Source: Amaurobius ferox
Taxonomy: Eukaryota > Arthropoda > Arachnida > Araneae > Amaurobiidae
Reading direction: 5' to 3'
Length of the DNA stretch: 64,000 bases
Assembly: GCA_951213105.1 (NCBI GenBank)
Contig: OX578142.1
Location: 1,752,649-1,816,648 of the forward strand
Shown: one piece after another, positions 37,401 through 52,100 of the stretch
How the letters are laid out: every line of letters starts with the position of its first letter
How positions within the stretch are numbered: the stretch's first letter is position 1
Notes under the pieces: generated by a model
The model's input: the letters and a program-made list of their open reading frames with translations, nothing else
Told to the model about the DNA's origin: nothing
The model's database searches: none
Program-made: the position numbers and the translations under genes

Positions 37401-40400
37401 CGAAAATTATCATGGTCGGATTTTTCACAAAATCGGTAAGGGGGGGTAGCATGAAAAAGTATAGATTTTTCGAAATTTTGAAACCTCGTTTTTTGGACAT
37501 CAAACAGAAGGTATCGGCCAGAAAACCAGGAAATCGGTCTTCTCCATCGAAATTAGATATAAAAAATTGTATTTGAACGAAAATTATCATGGTCGGATTT
37601 TTCACAAAATCGGTAAGGGGGGGTAGCATGAAAAAGTATAGATTTTTCGAAATTTTGAAACCACGTTTTTTGGACATCAAACAGAAGGTATCGGCCAGTA
37701 AGCCAGGAAATCGGTCTTCTCCATCGAAATTAGATATAAAAAATTGTATTTGAACGAAAATTATCATGGTCGAATTTTTCACAAAATCGGTAAGGGGAGG
37801 TAGCATGAAAAAGTATAGATTTTTCGAAATTTTGAAACCTCGTTTTTTGGACATCAAACAGAAGGTATGGGCCAGAAAGCCAGGAAATCAGTCTTCTCCA
37901 TCGAAATTAGATATAAAAAATTGTATTTGAACGAAAATTATCATGGTCGGATTTTTCACAAAATCGGTAAGGGGGGGTAGCATGAAAAAGTATAGATTTT
38001 TCGAAATTTTGAAACCTCGTTTTTTGGACATCAAACAGAAGGTATCGGCCAGAAACCAGGAAATCGGTCTTCTCCATCGAAATTAGATATAAAAAATTGT
38101 ATTTGAACGAAAATTATCATGGTCGGATTTTTCACAAAATCGGTAAGGGGGGGTAGCATGAAAAAGTATAGATTTTTCGAAATTTTGAAACCTCGTTTTT
38201 TGGACATCAAACAGAAAGTATCGGCCAGAAAGCCAGGAAATCGGTCTTCTCCATCGAAATTAGATTAAAAAATTGTATTTGAACGAAAATTATCATGGTC
38301 GGATTTTTCACAAAATCGGTAAGGGGGGGTAGCATGAAAAAGTATAGATTTTTCGAAATTTTGAAACCTCGTTTTTTGGACATCAAACAGAAGGTATCGG
38401 CCAGAAAACCAGGAAATCGGTCTTCTCCATCGAAATTAGATATAAAAAATTGTATTTGAACGAAAATTATCATGGTCGGATTTTTCACAAAATCGGTAAG
38501 GGGGGGTAGCATGAAAAAGTATAGATTTTTCGAAATTTTGAAACCACGTTTTTTGGACATCAAACAGAAGGTATCGGCCAGTAAGCCAGGAAATCGGTCT
38601 TCTCCATCGAAATTAGATATAAAAAATTGTATTTGAACGAAAATTTTCATGGTCGGATTTTTCACAAAATCGGTAAGGGGGGGTAGCATGAAAAAGTATA
38701 GATTTTTCGAAATTTTGAAACCTCGTTTTTTGGACATCAAACAGAAGGTATCGGCCAGAAAGCCAGGAAATCGGTCTTCTCCATCGAAATTAGATATAAA
38801 AAATTGTATTTGAACGAAAATTATCATGGTCGGATTTTTCACAAAATCTGTAAGGGGGGTAGCATGAAAAAGTATAGATTTTTCGAAATTTTGAAACCTC
38901 GTATTTTGGACATCAAACAGAAGGTATCGGCCAGAAAGCCAGGAAATCGGACTTCTCCATCGAAATTAGATATAAAAAATTGTATTTGAACGAAAATTAT
39001 CATGGTCGGATTTTTCACAAAATCGGTAAGGGGGGGTAGCATGAAAAAGTATAGATTTTTCGAAATTTTGAAACCTCGTTTTTTGGACATCAAACAGAAG
39101 GTATCGGCCAGAAACCAGGAAATCGGTCTTCTCCATCGAAATTAGATATAAAAAATTGTATTTGAACGAAAATTATCATGGTCGGATTTTTCACAAAATC
39201 GGTAAGGGGGGGTAGCATGAAAAAGTATAGATTTTTCGAAATTTTGAAACCTCGTTTTTTGGACATCAAACAGAAGGTATCGGCCAGAAACCAGGAAATC
39301 GGTCTTCTCCATCGAAATTAGATATAAAAAATTGTATTTGAACGAAAATTATCATGGTCGGATTTTTCACAAAATCGGTAAGGGGGTGTAGCATGAAAAA
39401 GTATAGATTTTTCGAAATTTTGAAACCTCGTTTTTTGGACATCAAACAGAAGGTATCGGCCAGAAAGCCAGGAAATCGGACTTCTCCATCGAAATTAGAT
39501 ATAAAAAATTGTATTTGAACGAAAATTATCATGGTCGGATTTTTCACAAAATCGGTAAGGGGGGATAGCATGAAAAAGTATAGATTTTTTGAAATTTTGA
39601 AACCTCGTTTTTTGGACATCAAACAGGAGGTATCGGCCAGATAACCTGGAAATCGGACTTCTCCATCGAAATGAGATATAAAAAATTGTATTTGAACGAA
39701 AATTATCATGGTCGGATTTTTCACAAAATCGGTAAGGGGGGGGTAGCATGAAAAAGTATAGATTTTTCGAAATTTTGAAACCTCGTTTTTTCGACATCAA
39801 ACAGAAGGTATCGGCCAGAAAGCCAGGAAATCGGTCTTCTCCATCGAAATTAGATATAAAAAATTGTATTTGAACGAAAATTATCATGGTCGGATTTTTC
39901 ACAAAATCGGTAAGGGGGGGTAGCATGAAAAAGTATAGATTTTTCGAAATTTTGAAACCTCGTATTTTGGACATCAAACAGAAGGTATCGGCCAGAAAGC
40001 CAGGAAATCGGTCTTCTCCATCGAAATTAGATATAAAAAATTGTATTTGAACGAAAATTATCATGGTCGGATTTTTCACAAAATCGGTAAGTCGGGGTAG
40101 CATGAAAAAGTATAGATTTTTTGAAATTTTGAAACCTCGTTTTTTGGACATCAAACAGAAGGTATCGGCCAGAAAACCAGGAAATCGGACTTCTCCATCG
40201 AAATTAGATATAAAAAATTGTATTTGAACGAAAATTATCATGGTCGGATTTTTCACAAAATCGGTAAGGGGGGGTAGCATGAAAAAGTATAGATTTTTCG
40301 AAATTTTGAAACCTCGTTTTTTGGACATCAAACAGAAGGTATCGGCCAGAAAGCCAGGAAATCGGTCTTCTCCATCGAAATTAGATATAAAAAATTGTAT

Positions 40401-40433
40401 TTGAACGAAAATTATCATGGTCGGATTTTTCAC
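31454..40433. repeat. Higher-order repeat, about 24 monomers (4242 bp), about two copies
   Basis: Blocks starting with the CAGGAGG / GATAACCTGG / GAAATGAGATAT monomer begin near 31454, 35343 and 39585. The last two are 4242 bp apart along their whole length. The first is shorter by 353 bp (two monomers) because of an internal deletion between about 33250 and 33600, so offsets change from 3889 to 4242 across it. The same block start occurs again near 46290. Confidence 0.82.
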
Positions 40434-41479
40434 AAAATCTGTAAGAAAAGTATAGATTTTTCGAAATTTTGAAACCTCGTATTTTGGACATCAAAGAGAA
40501 GGTATCGGCCAGAAAGCCAGGAAATCGGACTTCTCCATCGAAATTAGATATAAAAAATTGTATTTGAACGAAAATTATCATGGTCGGATTTTTCACAAAA
40601 TCGGTAAGGGGGGGTAGCATGAAAAAGTATAGATTTTTCGAAATTTTGAAACCTCGTTTTTTGGACATCAAACAGAAGGTATCGGCCAGAACCCAGGAAA
40701 TCGGTCTTCTCCATCGAAATTAGATATAAAAAATTGTATTTGAACGAAAATTATCATGGTCGGATTTTTCACAAATTCGGTAAGGGGGGGTAGCATGAAA
40801 AAGTATAGATTTTTCGAAATTTTGAAACCTTGTTTTTTGGACATCAAACAGAAGGTATCGGCCAGAAAACCAGGAAATCGGTCTTCTCCATCGAAATTAG
40901 ATATAAAAAATTGTATTTGAACGAAAATTATCATGGTCGGATGTTTCACAAAATCTGTAAGGGGGGTAGCATGAAAAAGTATAGATTTTTCGAAATTTTG
41001 AAACCTCGTTTTTTGGACATCAAACAGAAGGTATCGGCCAGAAAGCCAGGAAATCGGACTTCTCCATCGAAATTAGAAATAAAAAATTGTATTTGAACGA
41101 AAATTATCATGGTCGGATTTTTCACAAAATCGGTAAGGGGGGGTAGCATGAAAAAGTATAGATTTTTCGAAATTTTGAAACCTCGTTTTTTGGACATCAA
41201 ACAGAAGGTATCGGCCAGAAAGCCAGAAAATCGGTCTTCTCCATCGAAATTAGATATAAAAAATTGTATTTGAACGAAAATTATCATGGTCGGATTTTTC
41301 ACAAAATCTGTAAGGGGGGGTAGCATGAAAAAGTATAGATTTTTGGAAATTTTGAAACCTCGTTTTTTGGACATCAAACAGAAGGTATCGGCCAGAAAGC
41401 TAGGAAATCGGACTTCTCCATCGAAATTAGATATAAAAAATTGTATTTGAACGAAAATTATCATGGTCGGATTTTTCAC

Positions 41480-43090
41480 AAAATCGGTAAGGGGGGGGGT
41501 AGCATGAAAAAGTATAGATTTTTCGAAATTTTGAAACCTCGTTTTTTGGACATCAAACAGAAGGTATCGGCCAGAAAGCCAGGAAATCGGTCTTCTCCAT
41601 CGAAATTAGATTAAAAAATTGTATTTGAACGAAAATTATCATGGTCGGATTTTTCAAAAAATCGGTAAGGGGGGGTAGCATGAAAAAGTATAGATTTTTC
41701 GAAATTTTGAAACCTCGTTTTTTGGACATCAAACAGAAGGTATCGGCCAGAAAGCCAGGAAATCGGTCTTCTCCATCGAAATTAGATTAAAAAATTGTAT
41801 TTGAACGAAAATTATCATGGTCGGATTTTTCACAAAATCGGTAAGGGGGGGTAGCATGAAAAAGTATAGATTTTTCGAAATTTTGAAACCTCGTTTTTTG
41901 GACATCAAACAGAAGGTATCGGCCAGAAAGCTAGGAAATCGGACTCCTCCATCGAAATTAGATATAAAAAATTGTATTTGAACGAAAATTATCATGGTCG
42001 GATTTTTCACAAAATCGGTAAGGGGGGGGGGTAGCATGAAAAAGTATAGATTTTTCGAAATTTTGAAACCTCGTTTTTTGGACATCAAACAGAAGGTATC
42101 GGCCAGAAAGCCAGGAAATCGGTCTTCTCCATCGAAATTAGATTAAAAAATTGTATTTGAACGAAAATTATCATGGTCGGATTTTTCACAAAATCGGTAA
42201 GGGGGGGGGTAGCATGAAAAAGTATAGATTTTTCGAAATTTTGAAACCTCGTTTTTTGGACATCAAACAGAAGGTATCGGCCAGAAAGCCAGGAAATCGG
42301 TCTTCTCCATCGAAATTAGATTAAAAAATTGTATTTGAACGAAAATTATCATGGTCGGATTTTTCACAAAATCTGTAAGGGGGGGTAGCATGAAAAAGTA
42401 TAGATTTTTGGAAATTTTGAAACCTCGTTTTTTGGACATCAAACAGAAGGTATCGGCCAGAAAGCTAGGAAATCGGACTTCTCCATCGAAATTAGATATA
42501 AAAAATTGTATTTGAACGAAAATTATCATGGTCGGATTTTTCACAAAATCGGTAAGGGGGGGGGTAGCATGAAAAAGTATAGATTTTTCGAAATTTTGAA
42601 ACCTCGTTTTTTGGACATCAAACAGAAGGTATCGGCCAGAAAGCCAGGAAATCGGTCTTCTCCATCGAAATTAGATTAAAAAATTGTATTTGAACGAAAA
42701 TTATCATGGTCGGATTTTTCAAAAAATCGGTAAGGGGGGGTAGCATGAAAAAGTATAGATTTTTCGAAATTTTGAAACCTCGTTTTTTGGACATCAAACA
42801 GAAGGTATCGGCCAGAAAGCCAGGAAATCGGTCTTCTCCATCGAAATTAGATTAAAAAATTGTATTTGAACGAAAATTATCATGGTCGGATTTTTCACAA
42901 AATCGGTAAGGGGGGGTAGCATGAAAAAGTATAGATTTTTCGAAATTTTGAAACCTCGTTTTTTGGACATCAAACAGAAGGTATCGGCCAGAAAGCTAGG
43001 AAATCGGACTCCTCCATCGAAATTAGATATAAAAAATTGTATTTGAACGAAAATTATCATGGTCGGATTTTTCACAAAATCGGTAAGGGG
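41480..43090. repeat. Higher-order repeat, 3 monomers (about 531 bp), three copies
   Basis: Three successive trimers carry the same order of variants: an AGATTAAA monomer, a second AGATTAAA monomer, then one with AAGCTAGG and CGGACT(C/T)CTCC. The start-to-start distance is 531-534 bp, varying with the G-tract. A further copy lies at about 47860-48380. The third base of the G-tract junction and CAAAAAATCGG (for CACAAAATCGG) also recur. Confidence 0.75.
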
Positions 43091-43679
43091 GGGGGTAGCA
43101 TGAAAAAGTATAGATTTTTCGAAATTTTGAAACCTCGTTTTTTGGACATCAAACAGAAGGTATCGGCCAGTAAGCCAGGAAATCGGTCTTCTCCATCGAA
43201 ATTAGATATAAAAAATTGTATTTGAACGAAAATTATCATGGTCGAATTTTTCACAAAATCGGTAAGGGGAGGTAGCATGAAAAAGTATAGATTTTTCGAA
43301 ATTTTGAAACCTCGTTTTTTGGACATCAAACAGAAGGTATGGGCCAGAAAGCCAGGAAATCAGTCTTCTCCATCGAAATTAGATATAAAAAATTGTATTT
43401 GAACGAAAATTATCATGGTCGGATTTTTCACAAAATCGGTAAGGGGGGGTAGCATGAAAAAGTATAGATTTTTCGAAATTTTGAAACCTCGTTTTTTGGA
43501 CATCAAACAGAAGGTATCGGCCAGAAACCAGGAAATCGGTCTTCTCCATCGAAATTAGATATAAAAAATTGTAATTGAACGAAAATTATCATGGTCGGAT
43601 TTTTCACAAAATCGGTAAGGGGGGGTAGCATGAAAAAGTATAGATTTTTCGAAATTTTGAAACCTCGTTTTTTGGACAT

Positions 43680-46100
43680 CAAACAGAAGGTATCGGCCAG
43701 AAAGCCAGGAAATCGGTCTTCTCCATCGAAATTAGATTAAAAAATTGTATTTGAACGAAAATTATCATGGTCGGATTTTTCACAAAATCGGTAAGGGGGG
43801 GTAGCATGAAAAAGTATAGATTTTTCGAAATTTTGAAACCTCGTTTTTTGGACATCAAACAGAAGGTATCGGCCAGAAAACCAGGAAATCGGTCTTCTCC
43901 ATCGAAATTAGATACAAAAAATTGTATTTGAACGAAAATTATCATGGTCGGATTTTTCACAAAATCGGTAAGGGGGGGTAGCATGAAAAAGTATAGATTT
44001 TTCGAAATTTTGAAACCACGTTTTTTGGACATCAAACAGAAGGTATCGGCCAGTAAGCCAGGAAATCGGTCTTCTCCATCGAAATTAGATATAAAAAATT
44101 GTATTTGAACGAAAATTTTCATGGTCGGATTTTTCACAAAATCGGTAAGGGGGGGTAGCATGAAAAAGTATAGATTTTTCGAAATTTTGAAACCTCGTTT
44201 TTTGGACATCAAACAGAAGGTATCGGCCAGAAAGCCAGGAAATCGGTCTTCTCCATCGAAATTAGATATAAAAAATTGTATTTGAACGAAAATTATCATG
44301 GTCGGATTTTTCACAAAATCTGTAAGGGGGGTAGCATGAAAAAGTATAGATTTTTCGAAATTTTGAAACCTCGTATTTTGGACATCAAACAGAAGGTATC
44401 GGCCAGAAAGCCAGGAAATCGGACTTCTCCATCGAAATTAGATATAAAAAATTGTATTTGAACGAAAATTATCATGGTCGGATTTTTCACAAAATCGGTA
44501 AGGGGGGGTAGCATGAAAAAGTATAGATTTTTCGAAATTTTGAAACCTCGTTTTTTGGACATCAAACAGAAGGTATCGGCCAGAAACCAGGAAATCGGTC
44601 TTCTCCATCGAAATTAGATATAAAAAATTGTATTTGAACGAAAATTATCATGGTCGGATTTTTCACAAAATCGGTAAGGGGGGGTAGCATGAAAAAGTAT
44701 AGATTTTTCGAAATTTTGAAACCTCGTTTTTTGGACATCAAACAGAAGGTATCGGCCAGAAACCAGGAAATCGGTCTTCTCCATCGAAATTAGATATAAA
44801 AAATTGTATTTGAACGAAAATTATCATGGTCGGATTTTTCACAAAATCGGTAAGGGGGGGTAGCATGAAAAAGTATAGATTTTTCGAAATTTTGAAACCT
44901 CGTTTTTTGGACATCAAACAGAAGGTATCGGCCAGAAAGCCAGGAAATCGGTCTTCTCCATCGAAATTAGATTAAAAAATTGTATTTGAACGAAAATTAT
45001 CATGGTCGGATTTTTCACAAAATCGGTAAGGGGGGGTAGCATGAAAAAGTATAGATTTTTCGAAATTTTGAAACCTCGTTTTTTGGACATCAAACAGAAG
45101 GTATCGGCCAGAAAACCAGGAAATCGGTCTTCTCCATCGAAATTAGATATAAAAAATTGTATTTGAACGAAAATTATCATGGTCGGATTTTTCACAAAAT
45201 CGGTAAGGGGGGGTAGCATGAAAAAGTATAGATTTTTCGAAATTTTGAAACCACGTTTTTTGGACATCAAACAGAAGGTATCGGCCAGTAAGCCAGGAAA
45301 TCGGTCTTCTCCATCGAAATTAGATATAAAAAATTGTATTTGAACGAAAATTTTCATGGTCGGATTTTTCACAAAATCGGTAAGGGGGGGTAGCATGAAA
45401 AAGTATAGATTTTTCGAAATTTTGAAACCTCGTTTTTTGGACATCAAACAGAAGGTATCGGCCAGAAAGCCAGGAAATCGGTCTTCTCCATCGAAATTAG
45501 ATATAAAAAATTGTATTTGAACGAAAATTATCATGGTCGGATTTTTCACAAAATCTGTAAGGGGGGTAGCATGAAAAAGTATAGATTTTTCGAAATTTTG
45601 AAACCTCGTATTTTGGACATCAAACAGAAGGTATCGGCCAGAAAGCCAGGAAATCGGACTTCTCCATCGAAATTAGATATAAAAAATTGTATTTGAACGA
45701 AAATTATCATGGTCGGATTTTTCACAAAATCGGTAAGGGGGGGTAGCATGAAAAAGTATAGATTTTTCGAAATTTTGAAACCTCGTTTTTTGGACATCAA
45801 ACAGAAGGTATCGGCCAGAAACCAGGAAATCGGTCTTCTCCATCGAAATTAGATATAAAAAATTGTATTTGAACGAAAATTATCATGGTCGGATTTTTCA
45901 CAAAATCGGTAAGGGGGGGTAGCATGAAAAAGTATAGATTTTTCGAAATTTTGAAACCTCGTTTTTTGGACATCAAACAGAAGGTATCGGCCAGAAACCA
46001 GGAAATCGGTCTTCTCCATCGAAATTAGATATAAAAAATTGTATTTGAACGAAAATTATCATGGTCGGATTTTTCACAAAATCGGTAAGGGGGTGTAGCA
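43680..46100. repeat. Higher-order repeat, 7 monomers (1235 bp), two copies
   Basis: Variant order in about 43680-44860 is repeated at about 44914-46100 with offset 1235 bp, including AGATTAAA, GTAAGCC, AAATTTTCATGG, CTGTAAGGGGGGTAGC + CGTATTTTGG and AGAAACCAGG monomers in the same sequence. It is related to the 16-mer unit of block 5 and appears to be a shortened derivative. Confidence 0.75.
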
Positions 46101-49100
46101 TGAAAAAGTATAGATTTTTCGAAATTTTGAAACCTCGTTTTTTGGACATCAAACAGAAGGTATCGGCCAGAAAGCCAGGAAATCGGACTTCTCCATCGAA
46201 ATTAGATATAAAAAATTGTATTTGAACGAAAATTATCATGGTCGGATTTTTCACAAAATCGGTAAGGGGGGATAGCATGAAAAAGTATAGATTTTTTGAA
46301 ATTTTGAAACCTCGTTTTTTGGACATCAAACAGGAGGTATCGGCCAGATAACCTGGAAATCGGACTTCTCCATCGAAATGAGATATAAAAAATTGTATTT
46401 GAACGAAAATTATCATGGTCGGATTTTTCACAAAATCGGTAAGGGGGGGGTAGCATGAAAAAGTATAGATTTTTCGAAATTTTGAAACCTCGTTTTTTGG
46501 ACATCAAACAGAAGGTATCGGCCAGAAAGCCAGGAAATCGGTCTTCTCCATCGAAATTAGATATAAAAAATTGTATTTGAACGAAAATTATCATGGTCGG
46601 ATTTTTCACAAAATCGGTAAGGGGGGGTAGCATGAAAAAGTATAGATTTTTCGAAATTTTGAAACCTCGTATTTTGGACATCAAACAGAAGGTATCGGCC
46701 AGAAAGCCAGGAAATCGGTCTTCTCCATCGAAATTAGATATAAAAAATTGTATTTGAACGAAAATTATCATGGTCGGATTTTTCACAAAATCGGTAAGTC
46801 GGGGTAGCATGAAAAAGTATAGATTTTTTGAAATTTTGAAACCTCGTTTTTTGGACATCAAACAGAAGGTATCGGCCAGAAAACCAGGAAATCGGACTTC
46901 TCCATCGAAATTAGATATAAAAAATTGTATTTGAACGAAAATTATCATGGTCGGATTTTTCACAAAATCGGTAAGGGGGGGTAGCATGAAAAAGTATAGA
47001 TTTTTCGAAATTTTGAAACCTCGTTTTTTGGACATCAAACAGAAGGTATCGGCCAGAAAGCCAGGAAATCGGTCTTCTCCATCGAAATTAGATATAAAAA
47101 ATTGTATTTGAACGAAAATTATCATGGTCGGATTTTTCACAAAATCTGTAAGGTGGGGTAGCATGAAAAAGTATAGATTTTTCGAAATTTTGAAACCTCG
47201 TATTTTGGACATCAAAGAGAAGGTATCGGCCAGAAAGCCAGGAAATCGGACTTCTCCATCGAAATTAGATATAAAAAATTGTATTTGAACGAAAATTATC
47301 ATGGTCGGATTTTTCACAAAATCGGTAAGGGGGGGTAGCATGAAAAAGTATAGATTTTTCGAAATTTTGAAACCTCGTTTTTTGGACATCAAACAGAAGG
47401 TATCGGCCAGAACCCAGGAAATCGGTCTTCTCCATCGAAATTAGATATAAAAAATTGTATTTGAACGAAAATTATCATGGTCGGATTTTTCACAAATTCG
47501 GTAAGGGGGGGTAGCATGAAAAAGTATAGATTTTTCGAAATTTTGAAACCTTGTTTTTTGGACATCAAACAGAAGGTATCGGCCAGAAAACCAGGAAATC
47601 GGTCTTCTCCATCGAAATTAGATATAAAAAATTGTATTTGAACGAAAATTATCATGGTCGGATGTTTCACAAAATCTGTAAGGGGGGTAGCATGAAAAAG
47701 TATAGATTTTTCGAAATTTTGAAACCTCGTTTTTTGGACATCAAACAGAAGGTATCGGCCAGAAAGCTAGGAAATCGGACTTCTCCATCGAAATTAGATA
47801 TAAAAAATTGTATTTGAACGAAAATTATCATGGTCGGATTTTTCACAAAATCGGTAAGGGGGGGGGTAGCATGAAAAAGTATAGATTTTTCGAAATTTTG
47901 AAACCTCGTTTTTTGGACATCAAACAGAAGGTATCGGCCAGAAAGCCAGGAAATCGGTCTTCTCCATCGAAATTAGATTAAAAAATTGTATTTGAACGAA
48001 AATTATCATGGTCGGATTTTTCAAAAAATCGGTAAGGGGGGGTAGCATGAAAAAGTATAGATTTTTCGAAATTTTGAAACCTCGTTTTTTGGACATCAAA
48101 CAGAAGGTATCGGCCAGAAAGCCAGGAAATCGGTCTTCTCCATCGAAATTAGATTAAAAAATTGTATTTGAACGAAAATTATCATGGTCGGATTTTTCAC
48201 AAAATCGGTAAGGGGGGGTAGCATGAAAAAGTATAGATTTTTCGAAATTTTGAAACCTCGTTTTTTGGACATCAAACAGAAGGTATCGGCCAGAAAGCTA
48301 GGAAATCGGACTCCTCCATCGAAATTAGATATAAAAAATTGTATTTGAACGAAAATTATCATGGTCGGATTTTTCACAAAATCGGTAAGGGGGGGGTAGC
48401 ATGAAAAAGTATAGATTTTTCGAAATTTTGAAACCTCGTTTTTTGGACATCAAACAGAAGGTATCGGCCAGAAAGCCAGGAAATCGGTCTTCTCCATCGA
48501 AATTAGATTAAAAAATTGTATTTGAACGAAAATTATCATGGTCGGATTTTTCACAAAATCGGTAAGGGGGGGTAGCATGAAAAAGTATAGATTTTTCGAA
48601 ATTTTGAAACCTCGTTTTTTGGACATCAAACAGAAGGTATCGGCCAGAAAGCCAGGAAATCGGACTTCTCCATCGAAATTAGATATAAAAAATAGTATTT
48701 GAACGAAAATTATCATGGTCGGATTTTTCACAACATCGGTAAGGGGGGTAGCATGAAAAAGTATAGATTTTTCGAAATTTTGAAACCTCGTTTTTTGGAC
48801 ATCAAACAGAAGGTATCGGCCAGAAAGCCAGGAAATCGGTCTTCTCCATCGAAATTAGATATAAAAAATTGTATTTGAACGAAAGTTATCATGGTCGGAT
48901 TATTCACAAAATCGGTAAGGGGGGGTAGCATGAAAAAGTATAGATTTTTCGAAATTTTGAAACCTCGTTTTTTGGATATCAAACAGAAGGTATCGGCCAG
49001 AAAGCCAGGAAATCGGTCTTCTCCATCGAAATTAGATATAAAAAATTGTATTTGAACGAAAATTATCATGGTCGGAATTTTCACAAAATCGGTAAGGGGG

Positions 49101-52100
49101 GGGTAGCATGAAAAAGTATAGATTTTTCGAAATTTTGAAACCTCGTTTTCGGACATCAAACAGAAGGTATCGGCCAGAAAGCCAGGAAATCGGTTTTCTC
49201 CATCGAAATTAGATATAAAAAATTGTATTTGAACGAAAATTATCATGGTCGGATTTTTCACAAAATCGGTAAGGGGGGGTAGCATGAAAAAGTATAGATT
49301 TTTCGAAATTTTGAAACCTCGTTTTTTGGACATCAAACAGAAGGTATCGGCCAGAAAACCAGGAAATTGGTCTTCTCCATCGAAATTAGATTAAAAAATT
49401 GTATTTGAACGAAAATTATGATGGTCGGATTTTTCACAAAATCGGTAAGGGGGGGTAGCATGAAAAAGTATAGATTTTTCGAAATTTTGAAACCTCGTTT
49501 TTTGGACATCAAACAGAAGGTATCGGCCAGAAAGCCAGGAAATCGGACTTCTCCATCGAAATTAGATATAAAAAATAGTATTTGAACGAAAATTATCATG
49601 GTCGGATTTTTCACAACATCGGTAAGGGGGGTAGCATGAAAAAGTATAGATTTTTCGAAATTTTGAAACCTCGTTTTTTGGACATCAAACAGAAGGTATC
49701 GGCCAGTAAGCCAGGAAATCGGTCTTCTCCATCGAAATTAGATATAAAAAATTGTATTTGAACGAAAATTTTCATGGTCGGATTTTTCACAAAATCTGTA
49801 AGGGGGGGTAGCATGAAAAAGTATAGATTTTTCGAAATTTTGAAACCTCGTTTTTTGGACATCATACAGAAGGTATCGGCCAGAAAGCTAGGAAATCGGA
49901 CTTCTCCATCGAAATTAGATATAAAAAATTGTATTTGAACGAAAATTATCATGGTCGGATTTTTCACAAAATCGGTAGGGGGGGGGTAGCATGAAAAAGT
50001 ATAGATTTTTCGAAATTTTGAAACCTCGTTTTTTGGACATCAAACAGAAGGTATCGGCCAGAAAGCCAGGAAATCGGTCTTCTCCATCGAAATTAGATTA
50101 AAAAATTGTATTTGAACGAAAATTATCATGGTCGGATTTTTCACAAAATCGGTAAGGGGGGGTAGCATGAAAAAGTATAGATTTTTCGAAATTTTGAAAC
50201 CTCGTTTTTTGGACATCAAACAGAAGGTATCGGCCAGAAAGCCAGGAAATCGGTCTTCTCCATCGAAATTAGATATAAAAAATTGTATTTGAACGAAAAT
50301 TATCATGGTCGGATTTTTCACAAAATCTGTAAGGGGGGTAGCATGAAAAAGTATAGATTTTTCGAAATTTTGAAACCTCGTATTTTGGACATCAAACAGA
50401 AGGTATCGGCCAGAAAGCCAGGAAATCGGACTTCTCCATCGAAATTAGATATAAAAAATTGTATTTGAACGAAAATTATCATGGTCGGATTTTTCACAAA
50501 ATCGGTAAGGGGGGGTAGCATGAAAAAGTATAGATTTTTCGAAATTTTGAAACCTCGTTTTTTGGACATCAAACAGAAGGTATCGGCCAGAAAGCCAGGA
50601 AATCGGTCTTCTCCATCGAAATTAGATATAAAAAATTGTATTTGAACGAAAATTATCATAGTCGGATTTTTCACAAAATCGGTAAGGGGGGGTAGCATGA
50701 AAAAGTATAAATTTTTCGAAATTTTGAAACCTCGTTTTCGGACATCAAACAGAAGGTATCGGCCAGAAAGCCAGGAAATCGGTTTTCTCCATCGAAATTA
50801 GATATAAAAAATTGTATTTGAACGAAAATTATCATAGTCGGATTTTTCACAAAATCGGTAAGGGGGGGGTAGCATGAAAAAGTATAGATTTTTCGAAATT
50901 TTGAAACCTCGTTTTTTGGACATCAAACAGAAGGTATCGGCCAGAAAACCAGGAAATCGGTCTTCTCCATCGAAATGAGATATAAAAAATTGTATTTGAA
51001 CGAAAATTATCATGGTCGGATTTTTCACAAAATCGGTAAGGGGGGGTAGCATGAAAAATTATAGATTTTTCGAAATTTTGAAACCTCGTTTTTTGGACAT
51101 CAAACAGAAGGTATCGGCCAGAAAGCCAGGAAATCGGTCTTCTCCATCGAAATTAGATTAAAAAATTGTATTTGAACGAAAATTATCATGGTCGGATTTT
51201 TCACAAAATCGGTAAGGGGGGGTAGCATGAAAAAGTATAGATTTTTCGAAATTTTGAAACCTCGTTTTTTGGACATCAAACAGAAGGTATCGGCCAGAAA
51301 ACCAGGAAATCGGTCTTCTCCATCGAAATTAGATATAAAAAATTGTATTTGAACGAAAATTATCATGGTCGGATTTTTCACAAAATCGGTAAGGGGGGGT
51401 AGCATGAAAAAGTATAGATTTTTCGAAATTTTGAAACCACGTTTTTTGGACATCAAACAGAAGGTATCGGCCAGTAAGCCAGGAAATCGGTCTTCTCCAT
51501 CGAAATTAGATATAAAAAATTGTATTTGAACGAAAATTTTCATGGTCGGATTTTTCACAAAATCTGTAAGGGGGGGTAGCATGAAAAAGTATAGATTTTT
51601 CGAAATTTTGAAACCTCGTTTTTTGGACATCATACAGAAGGTATCGGCCAGAAAGCTAGGAAATCGGACTTCTCCATCGAAATTAGATATAAAAAATTGT
51701 ATTTGAACGAAAATTATCATGGTCGGATTTTTCACAAAATCGGTAAGGGGAGGTAGCATGAAAAAGTCTAGATTTTTCGAAATTTTGAAACCTCGTTTTT
51801 TGGACATCAAACAGAAGGTATCGGCCAGAAAGCCAGGAAATCGGTCTTCTCCATCGAAATTAGATTAAAAAATTGTATTTGAACGAAAATTATCATGGTC
51901 GGATTTTTCACAAAATCGGTAAGGGGGGGTAGCATGAAAAAGTATAGATTTTTCGAAATTTTGAAACCTCGTTTTTTGGACATCAAACAGAAGGTATCGG
52001 CCAGAAAGCCAGGAAATCGGTCTTCTCCATCGAAATTAGATATAAAAAATTGTATTTGAACGAAAATTTTCATGGTCGGATTTTTCACAAAATCTGTAAG

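Larger units (their letters stand above)
39266..47670. repeat. Long duplication, offset about 6.7 kb
   Basis: Satellite at 39266-40949 recurs at 45973-47670. The offset is 6707 bp up to about 40440 and 6721 bp after it. The 14-bp change is caused by a 14-bp deletion in the left copy at 40445/40446. Rare shared marks include CAAAGAGAAGG, GAACCCAGG, CACAAATTCGG, AACCTTGTTTT and CGGATGTTTCAC. This fixes the order of events: duplication first, deletion afterwards. Confidence 0.8.
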
